Shown here piece by piece: positions 9,622 through 17,670 of a stretch of 61,923 nucleotides of DNA. A model generated the notes under the pieces. That model was not told the DNA's origin and did no database searches. It was given only the letters and a program-made list of their open reading frames with translations. The DNA lies in NCBI GenBank assembly GCA_028280485.1, contig JANQLS010000188.1:1-61923 (forward strand), given 5' to 3'. How positions within the stretch are numbered: position 1 is the stretch's first letter; each line of letters begins with the position of its first letter. A program made the translations under genes and the position numbers. Source of the DNA: Planctomycetota bacterium. Lineage in GTDB: Bacteria > Planctomycetota > UBA8108 > JACQVS01.

Positions 9622-10629
9622 ATGACTCAAAATAATTCAGAATCTCTCATTCAGATCGGTCAGAGGCTTCTTCAGGCTTCTCATATTCGGATCACCAGTC
9701 ACCAAAATGGCGATGGTGATTCCGTTGGCTCGTCGATCGCCTTGGCCTTGGCCCTCAAAGCTCAGGGGAAGTCCGTTCGAGTTGTTCTCGCTGACTACCC
9801 GAGTAAATACGAGTTTTTAAATCGGGAGATCGACCTCGTCGTTCCCCAGGATGAAGGCGGTTTGGATCGAGCACTCGATGGAGCTGAATTAGGAATTCTC
9901 CTCGACGCTTCCCAAACCAGTCGAGTGGGAGATTTAGAATCTGCTTTTTTCGCAAAAAAATTTCCGGTCCTCTGTATCGATCACCATTTAGGTGAGCCGA
10001 GTCCCGATTTCGAACTGACCCACGTCGATTCCTCCAAGCCCTCTACGGGTAGTTTAATTCTAAACTTGCTCGATCACATGGGAATTGAACTCGACATCTC
10101 CATCGCGCGAGCCTTGTTTGTGGCGATCGCTACCGATACGGGTTGGTTTCGATTTTCGAATACGGATTCGGAAGTTCTTCAGGATGCTTCGCGCTTGCTT
10201 CGATTCGATCTTCAGCCCGATCGTCTTTACCAAATGATTTATGAGCAGCTCTCTCTCGCTCGGACTCGTTTGCAGGGCGACGTGATCCATAAGATGGAAG
10301 CAGAATTTGATGGACGCTTCATCTGGAGCTATGTGGATCTTGGGATGCTAGAATCGAGTGGTATCCGTCGTGATGAATTTGAGGGATTGATCGATGCTTT
10401 GAGATCGGTTGAGGGGGCAGAGGTCGCGGCTTTGGTCACTCAATTAGATTCCCTGAAATGGAAGGTGAGCTTTCGGTCCCAGGGAGCGGTCAATGTGCAA
10501 GAAATCGCTTCCCGATTAGGAGGTGGGGGGCACGCCAAAGCTGCCGGGGGAGGATTGGCGGGTACCTTTGAAGAAGCTCGTCAGAAACTTCTGAGTGAAG
10601 TTCAGGCTCAACTAGATAAAGACCTGTAG
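9622..10629 (+). CDS. nrnA: DHH/DHHA1 phosphoesterase, NrnA-type nanoRNase / pAp phosphatase
   Basis: Enzymes of this family degrade very short RNAs and dephosphorylate 3'-phosphoadenosine 5'-phosphate using manganese. The metal motifs are in place: ITSHQNGDGDSVGS (residues ~24-38), CIDHHLGEP (the DHH motif, ~118-126) and the substrate-binding GGGGHAKAAGG (~299-309) of the DHHA1 domain. The length of 335 residues fits NrnA. The first motif has Asn in place of the more usual Pro before GDGD, a small variation. It appears to be a single cytoplasmic gene. Confidence 0.88.
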   Translation: MTQNNSESLIQIGQRLLQASHIRITSHQNGDGDSVGSSIALALALKAQGKSVRVVLADYPSKYEFLNREIDLVVPQDEGGLDRALDGAELGILLDASQTSRVGDLESAFFAKKFPVLCIDHHLGEPSPDFELTHVDSSKPSTGSLILNLLDHMGIELDISIARALFVAIATDTGWFRFSNTDSEVLQDASRLLRFDLQPDRLYQMIYEQLSLARTRLQGDVIHKMEAEFDGRFIWSYVDLGMLESSGIRRDEFEGLIDALRSVEGAEVAALVTQLDSLKWKVSFRSQGAVNVQEIASRLGGGGHAKAAGGGLAGTFEEARQKLLSEVQAQLDKDL

Positions 10630-10916
10630 TTCACAAGAATTCTAATCCATACTTTGATGATGGAGCCGCACATCCGATAATGGATGTTTCTGCTGGGGAA
10701 TTCCATCAAGGGGCGTTTATCTCAGGATTTTATTAGCTTCTTCGCCTTGAGAATGACCGAAATAGAGTGTTTTTCGGACGACATCCTAGGGCGTTTCAAC
10801 CTGCTGATGACAACTGTACTGAGAAGCGGACTCTTTGCCGATAAAGAAGGAGTCTAGGTCTGTTAGCAGACATTCCAAATTTCTATTATTCGGTCCATAC
10901 TTAGTGGAGACCTTCG

Positions 10917-11294
10917 ATGTTTGATACTCTCAAAAAAACGATGTTAGCCAGCTTGGGAGCAGTTGCGTTCAACAAAGACCGTTTGAAATCTTTGATCGAA
11001 GACCTCGTCGCTCGGGGTGAGATTTCCCGTGAACAAGGGGCAACACTCTTCGACACTTTGATTTCGAGGGGCCAAGCCGAGAGCGAAGAAATTTCAGCTA
11101 AGCTCTGTTCCGAAGTTCAATCCTTGAAAGACTATTTGCCAGTTCAACGCAAAGATTTTCAGGCTCTCGAAGCTCGCGTGAAAGCGATCGAAGCATTCGT
11201 GGGCTTAGAAAACAATGAGTCTGAAACCTCTGATTCAGATTCGGATGCGCCCGAAGAGTTTCCAGGTGAAGCTCTGCCTCCACGTGAAGAATGA
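10917..11294 (+). CDS. Phasin-like small helical protein
   Basis: The 125-residue protein is predicted to be almost all helix and resembles the PhaF/PhaI-type polyhydroxyalkanoate granule proteins: the segment LKSLIEDLVARGEISREQGATLF matches the family pattern of a two-helix repeat with an EE/EQG turn. A coiled coil follows (SEVQSLKDYLPVQRKDFQ), and the tail is acidic (SDSDSDAPEEFPGE). GTGGAG lies about ten bases before the ATG. It is 45 bp upstream of the UbiB-family gene and probably co-transcribed with it. Similar small genes are often next to UbiB-like kinases in other bacteria, but the link is not explained by the sequence, and a storage-granule role here is uncertain because no PHA synthase is in the window. 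Confidence 0.65.
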   Translation: MFDTLKKTMLASLGAVAFNKDRLKSLIEDLVARGEISREQGATLFDTLISRGQAESEEISAKLCSEVQSLKDYLPVQRKDFQALEARVKAIEAFVGLENNESETSDSDSDAPEEFPGEALPPREE

Positions 11295-11339
11295 GTAGAA
11301 TCGTTCGTTAAATTTAGGTTGTTATAAATCGTTTAAACC

Positions 11340-12995
11340 ATGGCCATACCTATGTTCAAATCTCTGAGAACATTGCGTTCGATCCCCAGAATAAAGGACA
11401 TCACCTTTGTTCTGGCTCGGCATGGTTTTCATCAGGTTGCAGCTTACCTTCACGCGCCGTTTTCGACTCGCATTCGACAGCTCTTCAGTAAAGACTCTAC
11501 CCCGGAGATTATTCATGAGCCCGAGCGCTTACGCTTGCTATTGGAAGATCTCGGACCGACGTTTATCAAGTTTGGTCAGCTTCTGAGTACTCGACCCGAC
11601 CTCTTGCCCGCACCCTACATCGAAGAGTTAGAGAAGTTACAAGATCGCGTTCACCCCAGCCCCTTGGATGAAATTGTAGAAATCGTCTCTCAGGATTTGG
11701 GGAAAGATCTTAAAGCGTTGTTTCGTTCCTTCGATGAGAAACCTCTCGCTTCTGCTTCGATCGGTCAAGTTCATCGGGCGGTAACTCATCTCGGGGAAGA
11801 AGTTGTCGTTAAAGTTCGAAAGAAAGGTTTGCAGAAGACGGTTGAGCAAGATCTTCAAGTTTTGAAACTCTTGGTCGATGTCATCGAAGAGTGGCCGTAC
11901 TTCAAGCTCCACGACCTCAAAGGATTCTTAAATCAATTCGAACGTTCGATTCGAGGTGAGTTAGATTTTACTCACGAACTCTACAATATTCGGAAGATGC
12001 GGGAACTGCTGAGCCCCCAGGATCCGGTGAAAATTCCTCGAGTCTACGATGATTACAGTTCGAAGCGAGTCCTGACGATGGAGTTTCTTCCCGGGAAGAA
12101 ACTGTCAGAAATCACGGACAGCGATCTTTCGGGGGGGAGAGGTGAAGTTCTCGCCAAGCGCCTCGCTGGAGCAGTGATTCGTCAGATCTTTGAAGACGGT
12201 GTGTTCCACGCGGATCTCCATCCCGGAAATATTCTGATGATGCCCGATGGCAAAGTCGGCTTGATCGACTTCGGAAGCATCGGTAAGTGTACGCCGGGGA
12301 TGATGGATGACCTTTTACTCTTGATTTACTACCTCATCCGTCGAGATTTTCCTCATATTGCAAGGCTTGTTCTAAAAGTCGGGAGGCTGCAAAAGGATGT
12401 CGATGTGCAAGAACTCACTTACGACATCATGGATACCCTCGATCCTTACTACGGGCTTTCGATTCAAGATATCGAGTTGACGGGAGTCTTCAATTCGTTC
12501 TTTACGATCAGTATGAGGCACCAGATCACTTTACCTCCTCAGTACGTCCTCTTGGCCCGAACTTTGGTCAGCTTGGAAGGAGTCGTGAGTTCCTTAGCAC
12601 CCGATTTAGAAATTCTCGCTCACTTGGAGCCGGCTCTCGTTCGGGTGGTGCGTTCACGTTGGGCTCCTTCGCGAATCTTTAAGGATGTAGAAAGCTCCCT
12701 TGCTGAACTCTTTAGAAGCTTAAAATCAGCTCCTCTCCATCTCTCAGAAATATTAAAACGGGCGGCTGAAGGTCACCTCAAAATTGATACGACTCTTCGC
12801 AATACCGAAACCCTAGAGAAGCGATTAGAATTTATAGGGCATCGCGTGCCCTTGGCGATTTTGATCGCCTCCACCATCATCGGAAGTGCGATGCTCCTTC
12901 AGGGGGATCACATCGGAACGCTACAAACCTTTTTAGGTTGTTTTGGTTTTGTGGCATCGATGCTTTTGGCGTTTTGGATGATGATGAAGAATTGA
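11340..12995 (+). CDS. UbiB/ABC1 family atypical kinase
   Basis: UbiB/ADCK proteins are ATP-binding, membrane-anchored kinase-like proteins that support ubiquinone or other isoprenoid-lipid metabolism. Diagnostic motifs are visible: the KxGQ region TFIKFGQLLSTRPDLLP (~residues 75-90), the Ala-rich loop LASASIGQVHRA (~137-148), and HADLHPGNILMMPDGKVGL-IDFGSIG (~290-316). Two transmembrane helices close the protein (about 500-519 and 526-548), as is usual. The length of 551 is typical. An in-frame ATG at 11352 is an alternative start. It follows the phasin-like gene by 45 bp. Confidence 0.9.
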   Translation: MAIPMFKSLRTLRSIPRIKDITFVLARHGFHQVAAYLHAPFSTRIRQLFSKDSTPEIIHEPERLRLLLEDLGPTFIKFGQLLSTRPDLLPAPYIEELEKLQDRVHPSPLDEIVEIVSQDLGKDLKALFRSFDEKPLASASIGQVHRAVTHLGEEVVVKVRKKGLQKTVEQDLQVLKLLVDVIEEWPYFKLHDLKGFLNQFERSIRGELDFTHELYNIRKMRELLSPQDPVKIPRVYDDYSSKRVLTMEFLPGKKLSEITDSDLSGGRGEVLAKRLAGAVIRQIFEDGVFHADLHPGNILMMPDGKVGLIDFGSIGKCTPGMMDDLLLLIYYLIRRDFPHIARLVLKVGRLQKDVDVQELTYDIMDTLDPYYGLSIQDIELTGVFNSFFTISMRHQITLPPQYVLLARTLVSLEGVVSSLAPDLEILAHLEPALVRVVRSRWAPSRIFKDVESSLAELFRSLKSAPLHLSEILKRAAEGHLKIDTTLRNTETLEKRLEFIGHRVPLAILIASTIIGSAMLLQGDHIGTLQTFLGCFGFVASMLLAFWMMMKN

Positions 12996-13027
12996 GCTAC
13001 ATTAAGCTTTTTGCGGTTGTCTTCGCC

Positions 13028-13132
13028 CTGTAGCGCCACCCCTTGTGGGTGGCCTTCCGTAAAATGAGATGGGATTCTTTAAGCTGGTAACGGTATTTAG
13101 GAGAAGGCCTGGGACAAGCCCAGGCGCTACAG
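13028..13132. repeat. Paired-hairpin intergenic element (BIME-like)
   Basis: CTGTAGCGCC (13028-13037) and GGCGCTACAG (13123-13132) are perfect inverted ends. Inside are two hairpins, GCCACCCC-TTGT-GGGTGGC and GCCTGGG-ACAA-GCCCAGGC, and a second inverted pair GGCCTTC (13051-13057) / GAAGGCC (13103-13109). This is two facing copies of a ~30-bp palindromic unit with complementary loops, the layout of REP/BIME elements. It occupies most of the gap before the choline-kinase-like gene. Confidence 0.75.
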
Positions 13133-13149
13133 AAGGGTGAGCCGTAAGA

Positions 13150-14043
13150 ATGTCGAAGGAAGTGAATGTGATCTCAACCGAGCTCCTAAATCTCATCAAC
13201 AATGTCCCCAACTGGAATGCCGCCGAAGCCCAAGTCACTGAACTCACCGGCGGTCTCACCAATCAAATCTATTTAGTCGAGATCAATTCTAAAAAATACG
13301 TATTAAGACGGCTGAGCTCGAACACAGATCATTTAGGTATCGATCGGGATTGTGAAGCTGAGGCCACTCAAATTGCCGCTGATTTGGGTATCGGCCCTCA
13401 TGTTTATTACTTCTCCAAAGAGCAAGGGATCCTTGTTGTTGATTTCGTCGAATCACAACCTTTAAAGGAAGAAGATTTTTTAGTTCCTGAACGATTAGAA
13501 AGAATTGTTCAAACGATCAAGAAGTATCACTCGGGTCCCTCGATCCCGGCTTCCTTTTGTCCCTTTAAAACTGTTCGAGCCTATCATGATTTAGCTTTAG
13601 AGAACGGCGTCAAACTTCCACCTGAAGTCGAACCAGCATTAGCCTTAGCGCTGAAGATGGATTCCGAGCTGAGTTCGGTAAGGACCTGCTGTCCTTGTCA
13701 CAACGATTTACTCGCCGGCAATTTCCTCGACGACGGGCAATCGATATGGGTGATCGATTGGGAGTACGCCGGCATGGGGGATCCCTTTTTTGATTTGGGG
13801 AATTTCAGCGTGAATCAAAAGTTAAACGCTGAGGATAAACGACGCCTACTGACATTATATTTTGGTGAATACCGAGAGAGTGACTCTACCCACTTAGAAT
13901 ACATGACACTTGCTTCTGATCTCAGGGAGGCCTTTTGGGGATTTTTACAATCCGGAGTTTCTGAGATGGATATCGATTATTACGGTTATGGTAAAGAACA
14001 CTTAGATCGGTTCTTAGCCAATAGTAGTCGGCTCACCCCGTGA
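13150..14043 (+). CDS. Choline/ethanolamine kinase-like phosphotransferase
   Basis: The fold is that of the APH/choline kinase family, which transfers phosphate from ATP to small amino-alcohols or sugars. Visible elements are a Gly loop LTGGLTNQIYLVE (~residues 31-43), the lysine strand KKYVLRRLSS, the catalytic Brenner motif CHNDLLAGNF (His ~184, Asp ~186, Asn ~191) and the metal-binding IDWEYAGMGDPFFDLGNF (~203-220). These phrases are closest to bacterial LicA/choline kinases. Length is 297. The gene stands alone, preceded by a paired-hairpin element. Substrate is inferred, not shown; it may phosphorylate choline for surface decoration or lipid synthesis. Confidence 0.82.
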   Translation: MSKEVNVISTELLNLINNVPNWNAAEAQVTELTGGLTNQIYLVEINSKKYVLRRLSSNTDHLGIDRDCEAEATQIAADLGIGPHVYYFSKEQGILVVDFVESQPLKEEDFLVPERLERIVQTIKKYHSGPSIPASFCPFKTVRAYHDLALENGVKLPPEVEPALALALKMDSELSSVRTCCPCHNDLLAGNFLDDGQSIWVIDWEYAGMGDPFFDLGNFSVNQKLNAEDKRRLLTLYFGEYRESDSTHLEYMTLASDLREAFWGFLQSGVSEMDIDYYGYGKEHLDRFLANSSRLTP

Positions 14044-14063
14044 GCCGGAACTGAATCTTGATT

Positions 14064-14095
14064 ATGCCTGAATTCTTTATAAGATTTTCAGGCAT
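14064..14095. terminator. Possible hairpin terminator between convergent genes
   Basis: ATGCCTGAA (14064-14072) and TTCAGGCAT (14087-14095) pair around a 14-nt AT-rich loop between the stops of two convergent genes. No clear T-run follows, so function as a terminator is uncertain. Confidence 0.4.
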
Positions 14096-14109
14096 TCGAT
14101 AGTTAATCT

Positions 14110-16167
14110 TTAATTCTTGTTCTTCTTTAATAAATTTAAGACTTCATTGCTGTAAGTTGCAATATTCCAGATTCTTGGAGTTAAGTCTGGATCCGCCCCG
14201 TTCTCGATTAAGAGCTTAATGATCCCCATATCACGTTTAGCAACTGCAATATATAAAGGAGTGCGCCCTGTTGTTTGTCCCTTTACATTGATTTTTGCTC
14301 CCATTTCGATGAGGTGCTTCGTTATTTCTGTTCCTTTAGATTGTACGGCAAAATGAAGTGGGGTGAATTTTTGATAAGATTTACTAGACTCCTGATTGAC
14401 ATCAGCTCCCAGCTCAACGAGAAGCTTCACTGTTTTTAAGTTTTTATCCCCATTAGGACTCATGCCATGATTCAGGCTTCGAATGGCGTGAGAGAGTGGA
14501 GGGAGTCCGAGGGGTGAGAGTTGATTCAATTCAGATAAGTCAGGATAATTTTTTATTTTTTGTAGTATGCCATGAGCGCAATAAGCCCAAAGCGGGATTT
14601 TATGGCCATATTTTTCATACCAAGTAATTGCTTTAGCTCGATAGTTAATCACGCGATGGAAATGATGGTTTATTCTTTTATCATTCAATCCAGTCACTCT
14701 TGGTCTGGCTCCTCTGCTCATTAGGAGTTCACAAATTTCAATTTCTCCTCTTGAGATTATTTTTTCGAGAGCTTCATCTAGATAGTCCTGGTTTTTAGGA
14801 ATTAATTTTTGATCAGTTAAAGCTAAGACCGCTTCTTTATTACCTCTACGAGCAGCCAGCATAAGTGCCGTAGATGGATTGCCAGTTTTTGTTCTCTTTA
14901 GGATATCAGCTCCATTCTCAATCAAAATTTTGCAGATATTCGGATGATTAAGTTTCGCTGCGTGATGTAAAGGGGTAAAGCGTTGATTGGAAATTTGATC
15001 TTCCTGATTTACCTCGGCCCCATTATCGATAAAATCAATTACCCAATCCGCTCGCCCAGTCTCAACAGCAGCTATAAGTGAATGAGCTTTTGTTGCTTTC
15101 GATTGAAGTAATCGAAGGAGCTTTAAATCTTGTTTGTCGTTGGAATACAGCCTTCGAGAAACCATTTGAACTGGGCTTAATCCATATTTATTTGGCTCGG
15201 AAGGATTGGCTCCATATTTTAAAAGTAAATCGCAAGCTTCAAAGAATTTGCGAATAGCTGCATAATGAAGTAAGGAAAGTTGAGTGTCGGGCTCGGTAAG
15301 ATTGGGATCTCCACCATTTTCTAAGTAAGAAGCTAACTTTTTTAGATCTAATTTAGACTTCCTCATGATTATAATTTTATAGGTTTGAAACGGGGTAAGA
15401 ATTTCTTGCTTTCGATTGGGTTGAAGACGTTTTTGAGGTTGTTTGTTTTTTGTAATCGATAGTTTCTCTAAAGTCCTTTGACGTTGGCCCTGTTCTATAG
15501 ACTTTTGAGCTAATTGAGAAATTTCTTTACTGCTTTTATTTGTTACATCTATCCATGATATCGTTAAGGATTGCTTTTTAAGCTTTCCAACTCTAATCAG
15601 TATTTTTTTACCGGATAGCGTTTCATTAAGCAGGGTTGCGTAGGGGATTAAATTCTTCAAGCGAACGAACTGTTCTTCAAAGAGAGTTTCAATGTGATCC
15701 TCAAAACCCATCTTGCTTTTATTTTTTACTGGAGTTTTTAAGGGGACTTTGAATTGCCGCAATTCGTGATTGATAATTTTATAATTAAATAGGGTTTTTG
15801 AAGAGAAAAAGAGCCCGAATCCATTGTCCCGAGCCAGCTTTATATCCCCGAATCTGCAATAGGCTTCAAATGCTTGTCTCGGATCTTTGAACTTTTCGAT
15901 TAAATTCCCAGGAATGCTATTTAGCTTTTTCTCAGAAAAGCTAAAGAAATGATCTTGGTAGTTCTCACGACTCCCATTTCGTTTCGGTAGTTCTTGGTCA
16001 TGCCAGATTGGAGTGGCATTATTTGGGGGATTAAGGCTTCTTTCTTTATTCTTATTTAAGGTCTGATCAGTAATACATGAATTTAATAAAATAATAAATG
16101 TACTGATTAGGACGATGAATCTAACCTTGAAAATTGGGTTGTAGGGAACCGTCATTTGCCCGTTCAT
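14110..16167 (-). CDS. Ankyrin-repeat lipoprotein
   Basis: The N-terminus is a long lipoprotein signal with the lipobox LLNSC (Cys at residue 31). Residues ~50-270 are a Lys-rich region of unknown fold. Ankyrin repeats fill most of ~275-680, for example LLHYAAIRKFFEACDLLLKY, TPLHHAAKLNHPNICKILIE, TPLHFAVQSKGTEITKHLIE and TPLYIAVAKRDMGIIKLLIE, each followed by the usual NGAD/LGAD turn. They are interrupted around 480-580 by a segment without clear repeats. The gene is richer in A/T and Lys/Asn/Ile codons than neighbouring housekeeping genes. Ankyrin domains bind proteins; the partner is unknown. It is a single gene, and downstream of its start is a long repeat-bearing intergenic stretch. Confidence 0.85.
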   Translation of the reverse strand: MNGQMTVPYNPIFKVRFIVLISTFIILLNSCITDQTLNKNKERSLNPPNNATPIWHDQELPKRNGSRENYQDHFFSFSEKKLNSIPGNLIEKFKDPRQAFEAYCRFGDIKLARDNGFGLFFSSKTLFNYKIINHELRQFKVPLKTPVKNKSKMGFEDHIETLFEEQFVRLKNLIPYATLLNETLSGKKILIRVGKLKKQSLTISWIDVTNKSSKEISQLAQKSIEQGQRQRTLEKLSITKNKQPQKRLQPNRKQEILTPFQTYKIIIMRKSKLDLKKLASYLENGGDPNLTEPDTQLSLLHYAAIRKFFEACDLLLKYGANPSEPNKYGLSPVQMVSRRLYSNDKQDLKLLRLLQSKATKAHSLIAAVETGRADWVIDFIDNGAEVNQEDQISNQRFTPLHHAAKLNHPNICKILIENGADILKRTKTGNPSTALMLAARRGNKEAVLALTDQKLIPKNQDYLDEALEKIISRGEIEICELLMSRGARPRVTGLNDKRINHHFHRVINYRAKAITWYEKYGHKIPLWAYCAHGILQKIKNYPDLSELNQLSPLGLPPLSHAIRSLNHGMSPNGDKNLKTVKLLVELGADVNQESSKSYQKFTPLHFAVQSKGTEITKHLIEMGAKINVKGQTTGRTPLYIAVAKRDMGIIKLLIENGADPDLTPRIWNIATYSNEVLNLLKKNKN

Positions 16168-16416
16168 TAATTAGCGCCCTATGAGTTAAAAAAAATTTAT
16201 GAGGAAGAACAGAAGAGCCTCTTATTTCCGTTCTGCGGGGGTGAATGATAGATCGTGGAGATCAGGATGGAGGATCTGTATAGTAGGTTCAATAAATTTC
16301 TTTTCTCAAGGAAGGATTAATCAAATCAGGCCGAGAGCTTGCGAAGCTGTGCCTGTATTTAAATCATGACTAAAATTTATTTCATCGAGTATAGATCTCA
16401 CCTTCCTGGGGACACT

Positions 16417-16444
16417 CCCCTCGCTAGCGCTTCGGGCTAGTTAA
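16417..16444. repeat. Single arm of the CCCCTCGCTAGCGC repeat family
   Basis: A 28-bp sequence, CCCCTCGCTAGCGCTTCGGG followed by CTAGTTAA, matches the facing arms at 51423-51450 and 51471-51498. Here only one arm is present. Confidence 0.8.
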
Positions 16445-16510
16445 AACAGGAGCACAACTCAAAAAACATTCCAATCACAAAAAACCAAGGGCTGTAAGCC
16501 CGTCACTTTA

Positions 16511-16543
16511 TAGCCCGGGGCAGAGCGAAGCGTCGCCCTGGGT
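16511..16543. repeat. TAGCCCGGGGCAGAGCGAAG repeat
   Basis: A 33-bp imperfect palindrome (TAGCCCGGGG with CCCTGGGT at the other end and GAGCGAAGCGTC in the middle). It resembles the dispersed intergenic repeats of planctomycete genomes, as far as I recall; only one copy is in this window. Confidence 0.5.
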
Positions 16544-16646
16544 CGCTTGGGGGTAGAGATCGTTTTAAATGCTATTTCGGAAGGTGGAGTTGAATCTCAG
16601 TTCAGGCTGAAACAAAATTCATAACAAAGATGTAAGCACCAACATT

Positions 16647-16787
16647 AATAAGGCCGGAGCGTAAGCGACGGGACAATGCTAATGTATTTCGTGGGTGGGA
16701 ATTAAATGCCTGAGTTATCCCTTAGGGCGTGCCGTTAGGGATTCCTCGCGATGACGTATCCCGTCGCTTACGCTCCGGGCTTACTAA
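16647..16787. repeat. Facing pair of GGAGCGTAAGCGACGGGA repeats
   Basis: GGCCGGAGCGTAAGCGACGG (within 16647-16673) and its reverse complement CCGTCGCTTACGCTCCGGGC (within 16759-16787) face each other across about 85 bp. The same pair occurs at 51233-51384. One base differs in the left arm (GGCC for GCCC). Confidence 0.85.
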
Positions 16788-16828
16788 TGTATTTCAAAAA
16801 AAGTATCAGCCTCGGAGCGAGCCTACTA

Positions 16829-17311
16829 CTAATCCTGAAAATCCAACTCTTGCTCTAAGATCTCTTCTTCAGATTTTCTACCGACGCGTTCGCGGTGAGT
16901 GTGAATCAAAAGTTTTAAGATGTCGCTGAAGCGAGGATCTTGGCGAAGCATTTTTAGATCTTTGTCTTTTTGAAGATGCTCGAGATTGTTGTATCCCAAT
17001 TGGACGGCCGTCTTCAGAGCGACAAAGGCGGGCTCGATGGCTTCGAGCAACGCGAGGCTACAGGCTAAATTATAATGAAAGACGGGCTCTTCAGGTTTGA
17101 TCTTCACCAACTTTTCATCGATGGCTAAGCCCTCTTGGAATCGACCTAAACGAGTGTAGAGATTCCCTACCTCGAGAAGTACTGATACATCATCCGGATT
17201 ATGCTCAAGGCTGGAGGTATAGAGATTGAGCTCAAACTCCAAGCCTAATGACTCTTGGATGTGTTGATCAAAGCTTAAGTTTTTCCAGGTCCAATTGCGT
17301 AGCGCGTTCAT
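16829..17311 (-). CDS. Small TPR protein
   Basis: A 160-residue cytoplasmic protein without a signal peptide. Two to three TPR motifs are visible (DDVSVLLEVGNLYTRLGRF, EPVFHYNLACSLALLEAIE), then the phrase DLKMLRQDPRFSDILKLL, a common ending of bacterial TPR proteins in which the last helix packs on the array. The C-terminus is acidic (EEEILEQELDFQD). It probably mediates protein-protein contact; the partner is unknown. It is divergent from miaB, with 359 bp between. Confidence 0.8.
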   Translation of the reverse strand: MNALRNWTWKNLSFDQHIQESLGLEFELNLYTSSLEHNPDDVSVLLEVGNLYTRLGRFQEGLAIDEKLVKIKPEEPVFHYNLACSLALLEAIEPAFVALKTAVQLGYNNLEHLQKDKDLKMLRQDPRFSDILKLLIHTHRERVGRKSEEEILEQELDFQD

Positions 17312-17670
17312 GATAGAGATGCAGTCTTTTGAGAGTAACTTTTTGGGAACTAGGAGCAGTGTTTTCGTTGAATGTCAGTTCGACCTAATTCCTGGTTAAC
17401 GAAGACTAACACCGATTTTCAAAGGCATACAAATTGCCCCTCGTCAAGCTGAAGAAAATGTACTCTGGATGGACGTCAGAAGAGAATTATCAGGTAAATT
17501 ATCAATCGATTATCCGAGTAGACCCTTCTTTATCAAAAATCTTGTCGAGATCGCCCCATACGACATTTGACACTGTCCGACTCGGGCTCTATGATCCAGG
17601 ATTGATTTTATGTGCCTACGTCTTATGGATAGGCCACCTGTTCACCCATTTTGTGACTCTAAATTAATTC
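17312..17670. other. Divergent intergenic region upstream of miaB
   Basis: A 359-bp gap between the small TPR gene and miaB. The frame at 17434-17667 lacks an ATG start, ribosome site and recognisable sequence and is not called. No structured RNA or terminator was seen. Confidence 0.4.

Larger units (their letters stand above)
16168..16828. other. Repeat-rich intergenic region
   Basis: This 661-bp stretch has no credible gene (the frame at 16729-16929 is a shadow). It holds three different dispersed repeat types, listed separately. A 12-bp direct repeat, CTAATGTATTTC, occurs at 16679-16690 and 16784-16795, right next to the two arms of the third element. Confidence 0.7.

Noticed and set aside
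17434..17667. Plus-strand open frame before miaB
   Set aside because: Non-ATG start, no ribosome site and no conserved look; it ends only 3 bp before miaB by chance.
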